Assembly: GCA_002704625.1 (NCBI GenBank)
Contig: PAGZ01000005.1
Span: 1-10,425, forward strand
Direction of reading: 5' to 3'
From: Candidatus Pelagibacter sp.
GTDB lineage: Bacteria > Pseudomonadota > Alphaproteobacteria > Pelagibacterales > Pelagibacteraceae
Length of the DNA stretch: 10,425 nt
In this document: positions 5,666-10,425 of the stretch, one piece after another
Layout: every line of letters begins with the position of its first letter
Numbering within the stretch: the first letter of the stretch is position 1
Notes under the pieces: model-generated
Seen by the model: only the letters and a program-made list of their open reading frames with translations
Database searches by the model: none
Told to the model about the DNA's origin: nothing
Position numbers and translations under genes: made by a program

Positions 5666-6441
5666 TGGCATTGATTAAAAAATTTAGAATAAAAAAATTT
5701 AAAGAAACAGAAGAGATCTTAAAGCTTGATAAAATATCTATGTTTTACAATAAGAGACAAATTCTAAATAGTTTAGATTTAATAATAAACAAACAAGAAA
5801 TTCTTGGGATGTTAGGACCTAATGGTGTAGGTAAGTCAACTATTTTTCATATTATAACTGGTTTAAAAGACCCAAGTTATGGAAGGGTTTTTATAAATGG
5901 AAATGATTGTACAAATATCCCTATTTATGAAAGAGCAACTAAATTTAAATTAGGATACGTTCCTCAGTATGGAGGATTTATTCAAGATCTAAGTTTAGTA
6001 GAGAACTTAAATCTAGTTGCAGAAATTCATATTAAAGATAAAAACTTAAGAATAACAAAAATTGAAAAAATTATTTCGCAATTTGAATTCGATTCATTAC
6101 TAAAAATAAAGGCAAAGCATCTATCAGGTGGTCAAAAGAAAAAATTAGTAATATCGATGGCTTTAATTAATGATCCAAATATTTTACTTCTAGATGAGCC
6201 TTTTGCAGCCTTAGATATTCTTACAATAAAAATGCTGCAAGAAATTATTGTAAATCTACAATCTTTAGACAGAATTACAGTAGTAGTTTGTGATCATCAA
6301 GCTAGAGATTTGTTAAGTTGTGTTGATAGAGCAATTGTATTATCAAATGGCAAAATTATTGCATCAGGAAGTCCAGATGAAATAGTAAATGATTCTAGTG
6401 CACGTTCTGCTTATTTTGGTGAAGAATTTCAAATAAAATAA
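5665..6441 (+). CDS. lptB: LPS export ABC transporter ATPase LptB
   Basis: LptB is the cytoplasmic ATPase dimer that, with LptF and LptG, extracts LPS from the inner membrane and drives it along the Lpt bridge. All ABC motifs are present: Walker A GPNGVGKST (51-59), Q-loop Q101 in GYVPQYGG, signature LSGGQKKK (153-160; E. coli LptB has LSGGERRR), Walker B ILLLDE (173-178, catalytic E178), the D-loop near 184, and switch H211. The C-terminal YFGEEFQIK matches the LptB ending YLGEDF, which separates it from related branched-chain amino-acid ATPases. At 258 residues it is slightly longer than E. coli LptB (241), with about 17 extra basic residues at the N-terminus. Its ATG overlaps the lptC stop by one base (TAATG). 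lptF and lptG are not in the window. aroA follows after 5 bp. Confidence 0.92.
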   Translation: MALIKKFRIKKFKETEEILKLDKISMFYNKRQILNSLDLIINKQEILGMLGPNGVGKSTIFHIITGLKDPSYGRVFINGNDCTNIPIYERATKFKLGYVPQYGGFIQDLSLVENLNLVAEIHIKDKNLRITKIEKIISQFEFDSLLKIKAKHLSGGQKKKLVISMALINDPNILLLDEPFAALDILTIKMLQEIIVNLQSLDRITVVVCDHQARDLLSCVDRAIVLSNGKIIASGSPDEIVNDSSARSAYFGEEFQIK

Positions 6442-6446
6442 TTTAA

Positions 6447-7772
6447 GTGTCAAATTATATTGTAATAAAAAAAAAAATCAAAAGCTTTGATAAGAAAATA
6501 AAAGTTGGTTCTGATAAAAGTATTTCAATTAGATCTATACTGTTGGCTTCGCAAGCAGTGGGTACATCTAAGATTTCAAATCTGCTGGAGTCTGAAGACG
6601 TATTAAATTCACTCAAAACAATAAAAAAACTAGGAATAAATTATAAAAAAAAGAACAAAATATATTATATAAAAGGATTTGGATTAAATGGTTTCGATAT
6701 TAAAAAAAATACAACTATAAATGCGGGAAACTCAGGTACATTAGCAAGATTAATCTTGGGTTTACTCGTAAAGTCTAAATTTATTGTAAAAATGAAAGGC
6801 GATAAAAGCTTATCTAGAAGGGACTTTTCAAGAGTTATAAAACCTCTAAAACTTTTTGGGGTTAATATTAAAAGTAAAAATAATTCTCTACCAATTGAAA
6901 TAATAGGAACAGATTTTTTAAGACCAATTACTTACAATGAGACCATTGGTAGTGCGCAAGTTAAGTCTTGCATTATTTTAAGTGCTTTAAATACACCTGG
7001 AACTACGATTATAAATTCAAAAGTCTCAAGAAATCACACTGAATTAATGTTAAAATCATTTAATTATCCAATTAGAGTTCAAAAAAAAGGACAAATAGAT
7101 AAAATATTTATAGATGGATTAAAACAATTTAAATCTTTTGAATACAAAGTGCCAGGGGATATTAGCTCAGCATCATTTTTTATTGTACTTACTCTTCTTT
7201 CAAAGAAATCTAAAATTGTAATTGAAGGTGTTAATGTTAACAAAAGTAGAATCGGAATTATTCAAATCCTTAATAAGATGGGAGCAAAAATAAAGGTCAA
7301 AAATAAAAAATTTTATAAAGGTGAAGAAGTGGCTGATATTTATGTTAAAAGTATTACAAAATTGAATTCAATAAATTGTCCGTCAAAGTTTAATAGTTCA
7401 GCAATTGATGAATTTTTAATTATTTTTCTTGTTGCTGCAAAGGCCTATGGTGTATCAAAATTTAAAGACCTGGGTGAAATGAATAAAAAAGAATCAAAAA
7501 GATTAGATTTAGCAGTAAAATTTTTAAAATTAATTGGTATTAAAGTTGAAAGGTTTAAAAATAATATAAATATTTATGGTAATCCCAAAATAACATTGTC
7601 TAAAAATTTTGAAATAAGAAATTATTTAAAAGATCATAGAATTTTTTTTCTATCCTGTATAGCTGCTTTAACTTTAGGAGGAAATTGGAAAATTAATGAA
7701 AAAAAAAGTGCCAATACCTCATTTCCTAATTTTCTTAAAATCTTAAAATTTCTTGGAGCAACTATAAATTGA
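6447..7772 (+). CDS. aroA: 3-phosphoshikimate 1-carboxyvinyltransferase (EPSP synthase), class II type
   Basis: This is the sixth shikimate-pathway enzyme: it joins phosphoenolpyruvate to shikimate 3-phosphate on the way to chorismate and aromatic amino acids. Motifs in order: VGSDKSISIR (K24, S25, R29), INAGNSGTLARL (91-102), GDKSLSRRD, SAQVKSCIILSALNTPG (169-185), SRNHTELML, VPGDISSASF (235-244), IDEF (D321), MNKKESKRL (E349, R352), DHR (396-398) and TSFPNF near the end. The DKSIS pattern, SALNTPG, GEEVADIYV and TSFP (in place of KTFP) point to class II, CP4-like enzymes rather than the E. coli class. The position known for glyphosate insensitivity in CP4 carries glycine here (G97), whereas CP4 has alanine. 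The start is GTG at 6447, 5 bp after lptB and without a clear Shine-Dalgarno sequence. The stop overlaps the cmk start. Confidence 0.94.
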   Translation: MSNYIVIKKKIKSFDKKIKVGSDKSISIRSILLASQAVGTSKISNLLESEDVLNSLKTIKKLGINYKKKNKIYYIKGFGLNGFDIKKNTTINAGNSGTLARLILGLLVKSKFIVKMKGDKSLSRRDFSRVIKPLKLFGVNIKSKNNSLPIEIIGTDFLRPITYNETIGSAQVKSCIILSALNTPGTTIINSKVSRNHTELMLKSFNYPIRVQKKGQIDKIFIDGLKQFKSFEYKVPGDISSASFFIVLTLLSKKSKIVIEGVNVNKSRIGIIQILNKMGAKIKVKNKKFYKGEEVADIYVKSITKLNSINCPSKFNSSAIDEFLIIFLVAAKAYGVSKFKDLGEMNKKESKRLDLAVKFLKLIGIKVERFKNNINIYGNPKITLSKNFEIRNYLKDHRIFFLSCIAALTLGGNWKINEKKSANTSFPNFLKILKFLGATIN

Positions 7773-8425
7773 AAAGAAGAAAGAATATAATTACAGTTGC
7801 AATAGACTCACCAGCCGCCGCTGGTGCTGGAACACAGGCTAAATTGATATCAAAACATTATAAATTATTTTATTTAGATACAGGAAAAATTTATAGATAT
7901 ATAGGAAATTTAAAACTTAAATTTGGAAATAAATTTACATATAATTTGGTTAAACACAGAATTGAAACTTTAAATTTAAAAAAGTTAAAAAATAAATCTT
8001 TATTGTCTAATGAAGTTGCACTTTCAGCATCAAAAATTGCAAGGGATAAAAAAATCAGAAGCATAGTACACAAGTTTCAACAGAAGTGCGCATACAATCC
8101 TCCAAAAAAATATAAAGGGTCTGTATTGGATGGCAGAGATATAATTACTGTTCAGGTAAAAGATGCGATGTTTAAGTTTTTTATTACCGCAAATATTAAG
8201 ACAAGAGCAAATAGAAGATTCTATGAATATAAGGAGTTAAATAAAAAAATCAGTTATAATGAAGTATTAAAAAGCCTTAGAAAAAGGGACAAATCAGATA
8301 AAGAAAGAAAATATGGACCGTTAAAAAAAACAAAAGATTCTATCTTGATTAATACTACTAAATTAAGTAAGAAGGCCTGCTTTAAAAAGATAAAAAGTAT
8401 TATGGATAAAAAAATTAATTATTAA
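7769..8425 (+). CDS. cmk: Cytidylate (CMP/dCMP) kinase with altered P-loop
   Basis: CMP kinase phosphorylates CMP and dCMP with ATP, recycling nucleotides from RNA and lipid turnover. The 218-residue protein (E. coli 227) matches the family: VAIDSPAAAGAGTQAK (residues 10-25), LDTGKIYR (the LDSGAIYR equivalent), the VLDGRDIITVQ segment, ANRRFYEY in the lid region, and RDKSDKERKYGPLKK with the conserved pair of basic residues. Oddly, the P-loop usually reads GPxGxGKGT; here the glycine-rich part is SPAAAGAGT, so the phosphate-binding lysine is alanine (codon GCT) and two glycines are changed. The rest is intact, so it does not look like a decaying gene. TTG at 7769 overlaps the aroA TGA by four bases, with GGAG ten bases upstream. 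The stop overlaps the rpsA ATG (TAATG). The aroA-cmk-rpsA-ihfB order supports the identification. Confidence 0.9.
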   Translation: MKRRKNIITVAIDSPAAAGAGTQAKLISKHYKLFYLDTGKIYRYIGNLKLKFGNKFTYNLVKHRIETLNLKKLKNKSLLSNEVALSASKIARDKKIRSIVHKFQQKCAYNPPKKYKGSVLDGRDIITVQVKDAMFKFFITANIKTRANRRFYEYKELNKKISYNEVLKSLRKRDKSDKERKYGPLKKTKDSILINTTKLSKKACFKKIKSIMDKKINY

Positions 8426-10164
8426 TGGAAATTTACTCAGACTTATCATCACCAGCAAAACAGCAATTTGAAAAATTACTAAGTAATCAATTATCGAAAA
8501 GTAAAATTGAAGAGGGAAAGATTATTGATGGCAAAGTTACAAAAATAACAAACAAGTATATTTTTTTATTTATTCAGGGTTTGAAAAGCGAGCCTGTAAT
8601 TGATGTAAATGAGATTAAAATGATAGGCATGGAAGATGTAAAAGAAGGTTCAATCATATCTGTTTTGTTAGAAAAAATAGAGGATAAAAACGGTGATGTA
8701 ATTGTCTCAGCGTTAAAAGCTCAAAAAATTAAAGGATGGAATAAATTAGTTAAGTGCTATGAGAATAATGAACTAATAGACGGAAAAATTACACAAAAAA
8801 CTAAGGGTGGAGTAATTGTTGAACACATTGATACTGGTTCGCTTATGTTTTGTCCTGGATCTCAAATTTCGGATAAACCTATTAAAAATATTGACCATTT
8901 AATCGGTGTTGAACAAAAGTTTGCACTTATAAAACTTGATATGGTGCGAGGAAACAGCGTTGTATCAAGAAGACAAGTAGTTTCCTCAAGTAAAAAAGAG
9001 GATAAAGCTAAAATTATAGAAAAATTTAAGGTAGGTGATATTATAAAAGATGCTGTTGTAAAAGGTTACTCATCTTTTGGATGTTTTTTTGAAGTTAACA
9101 CACCAGAAGGAACAATAGATACACTCTGTCATCTTCAAGAAATAAGTTATAGCAGAGTAAATCATCCAGATGAAATTTTTAATATTGGTGAAAAGCATGA
9201 TTTAAAAATAATTTCTATAGATATGGATAAGTTACAAGTCGGATGTTCTCTTAAACAACTTTCTCCTGATCCTTTTGAACATATATCGAATTACCAAATA
9301 GGAAGTAAATATAAAGTGAAAGTCGTCAAAATTACTGACTATGGTTGTTTCTGTGAATTAGAACCTGGACTAAGCACTTTACTTCATAGTAGCGAGATTA
9401 GCTGGACAAAAAAAAATATATCTCCTAAAAAAATGTTTTCTGTAGGTGATCAAATAGATTGTATTATAAATGAGATAGACAAAGAAAAGAGAAGAGTAGC
9501 AATTTCACATAGACTTACTCAGGAAAACCCTTATTCAAAACTAGAAAAAAGCTACCCAGTTGGATCAGAAATAAACGGGAAGGTAAATAATTTAAATGAA
9601 TATGCTATTTATCTAAAATTAGAAGATTTTGATATTGATGGATTTTTACACTCTAATGACCTTTCATATACTGGAAAACCCGAAGAAGAGCTAAAAAAAT
9701 ATAAAAAAGGCGATGATTTAAAAGTAAAAATTTTAGAAATAAAAAAAACTGACCAAAAAGTAAGAGTTGGACTAAAACAGTTACAAGCAGACCCATTTGA
9801 TTGGTTTAAAGATAAAAAGATTAATGATGCAATTACTGTAAAGGTGATTTCATCAGATAACAAAGGCCTAATTGTAAAACCAGAGGATTGCGAAATTGAA
9901 ATTCTAATCAAAAAATCACAAATAGCTATGAGTAGTTCAGATGCAAGACCTTCAAGATTTGTAGGAGGAGAGAGAATAGATGCAGCCATATCTGAATTAA
10001 ACTTTGATAAGAGAAAAGTATCTTTAAGTATAAAACTGCTTGAAGAAATAATGAATGCTAAAGCGATAAAAGAACATTCTAGCCCATTAAGTGGAAAAAA
10101 CCTTCCATTCTCATCTCTCTCAGAACAATTAGATGATAAAAAAAAGAATAAGGATAACGAGTAA
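8425..10164 (+). CDS. rpsA: 30S ribosomal protein S1
   Basis: S1 binds mRNA at the ribosome entry site and unfolds structured leaders during initiation. The 579-residue product (E. coli 557) carries six S1/OB-fold repeats at roughly 30-98, 116-182, 202-272, 290-358, 375-448 and 462-532. The best preserved are repeats 3 and 4, with HLQEISYSRVNHPDEIFNIG and LLHSSEISWTKK. Repeat linkers such as LSPDPFEHI, NPYSKLEKSYPVG and QADPFDWF match the family. A polar C-terminal tail (533-579) ends in a Lys/Asp-rich stretch. The ATG overlaps the cmk stop by one base, with no Shine-Dalgarno sequence or S1-type leader hairpin, so entry is probably by coupling or from a promoter inside cmk. ihfB follows after 2 bp. 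Confidence 0.97.
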   Translation: MEIYSDLSSPAKQQFEKLLSNQLSKSKIEEGKIIDGKVTKITNKYIFLFIQGLKSEPVIDVNEIKMIGMEDVKEGSIISVLLEKIEDKNGDVIVSALKAQKIKGWNKLVKCYENNELIDGKITQKTKGGVIVEHIDTGSLMFCPGSQISDKPIKNIDHLIGVEQKFALIKLDMVRGNSVVSRRQVVSSSKKEDKAKIIEKFKVGDIIKDAVVKGYSSFGCFFEVNTPEGTIDTLCHLQEISYSRVNHPDEIFNIGEKHDLKIISIDMDKLQVGCSLKQLSPDPFEHISNYQIGSKYKVKVVKITDYGCFCELEPGLSTLLHSSEISWTKKNISPKKMFSVGDQIDCIINEIDKEKRRVAISHRLTQENPYSKLEKSYPVGSEINGKVNNLNEYAIYLKLEDFDIDGFLHSNDLSYTGKPEEELKKYKKGDDLKVKILEIKKTDQKVRVGLKQLQADPFDWFKDKKINDAITVKVISSDNKGLIVKPEDCEIEILIKKSQIAMSSSDARPSRFVGGERIDAAISELNFDKRKVSLSIKLLEEIMNAKAIKEHSSPLSGKNLPFSSLSEQLDDKKKNKDNE

Positions 10165-10166
10165 AA

Positions 10167-10425
10167 TTGGCAGTAGTTAAATCAGATTTAATCAAAGAAT
10201 TGGGAAATAATTACCCAAATTTCTTAAAAAAAGATTTAATAAAACTATTTGATATTTGCGTATATGAGATACAAGAATCATTAAGAAGAGGTGAAAGAGT
10301 TGAGTTAAGAGAACTATTTTCTTTTGAGCCTAGATTACAAAAAGCAAGAATTTCAAGAAATCCAAAAACAAATCAAAAAGTAAGTACTCCAGAAAAAAAA
10401 TCAATATTATTCAAAATATCAAAAG
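10167..10425 (+). CDS. ihfB: Integration host factor beta subunit (cut by right edge)
   Basis: IHF is a DNA-bending heterodimer of the HU family that shapes promoters, origins and recombination sites. The visible 86 codons start at TTG (10167-10169), two bases after the rpsA stop, with AAGGA about 12 bases upstream. They read AVVKSDLIKELGNN, then a helical stretch, RRGERVELRELFSFEPRLQK, and the arm region with RNPKTNQKV, whose proline follows the family pattern for intercalation between base pairs. The family usually has RGFGSF where RELFSF stands here. Position after cmk and rpsA is the classic location of the beta subunit gene; on sequence alone HU or IHF alpha would be harder to exclude. 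The last part of the protein is beyond the window. Confidence 0.87.
   Translation, partial: MAVVKSDLIKELGNNYPNFLKKDLIKLFDICVYEIQESLRRGERVELRELFSFEPRLQKARISRNPKTNQKVSTPEKKSILFKISK

Noticed and set aside
7891..8073. 60-codon minus-strand open frame in cmk
   Set aside because: Antisense to a gene with clear family motifs; no start signal and no similarity seen.
9609..9989. 126-codon minus-strand open frame in rpsA
   Set aside because: Antisense to S1 repeats 5 and 6; no recognisable domain.
1..10425. Mobile element, prophage, defence island, CRISPR or tRNA
   Set aside because: No transposase, integrase, direct-repeat array, cas-like gene or cloverleaf was seen; every gene is a recognisable core gene and gaps are short.

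Overview
The window is very AT-rich, gene-dense DNA from an alphaproteobacterium. It is most probably a SAR11 (Pelagibacterales)-type marine bacterium or a close streamlined relative. The alphaproteobacterial assignment rests on a GcrA cell-cycle regulator, a NrnC-type short RNase D-like enzyme, an NDUFA9-like NAD(P)-binding protein, and the conserved order aroA-cmk-rpsA-ihfB. The streamlined SAR11-like assignment is an inference from the low GC, the Lys/Ile/Asn-rich proteins, intergenic gaps of a few bases or overlaps, and few Shine-Dalgarno sequences. No mobile element, CRISPR array, tRNA or rRNA was seen, and no gap between genes exceeds about 130 bp.

Left block (1-1380, minus strand): a YadH-like ABC-2 permease is followed after 6 bp by argD (acetylornithine aminotransferase), which is cut by the left edge. 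A 127-bp divergent region (1381-1507) separates the permease from gcrA on the plus strand (1508-2002). gcrA ends tail-to-tail with a small membrane-anchored SHOCT-domain protein (minus strand, 1999-2256), both stops sharing one CTAG. Upstream of the SHOCT gene on the minus strand is an NDUFA9-like epimerase/dehydrogenase-fold protein (2377-3222). Its expected C-terminus continues in another frame after a run of eight A's and ends exactly on the SHOCT start codon (TAATG). The intergenic stretch is therefore very probably the displaced tail of this gene.

Right block (3241-10425, plus strand): eight co-directional genes with junctions from a 4-nt overlap to a 5-nt gap form one apparent operon. 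They are nrnC (nanoRNA decay), kdsD (arabinose-5-phosphate isomerase for Kdo), lptC and lptB (lipopolysaccharide transport), aroA (EPSP synthase, class II type), cmk (CMP kinase), rpsA (ribosomal protein S1) and ihfB (IHF beta, cut by the right edge). The first half serves the outer envelope; the second half is the widespread aroA-cmk-rpsA-ihfB cluster. No lptA lies between lptC and lptB.

Points that stand out are: the frameshifted epimerase tail; an 18-bp divergent spacer in which one TATATA could serve as the -10 element for both strands and give leaderless mRNAs; a CMP kinase whose P-loop lysine is replaced by alanine; an LptC with a roughly 100-residue charged linker; and a perfect 16-bp palindrome next to the likely gcrA -10 element. 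I see no clearly new multi-gene system; the window is mostly core metabolism in unusually compact form.
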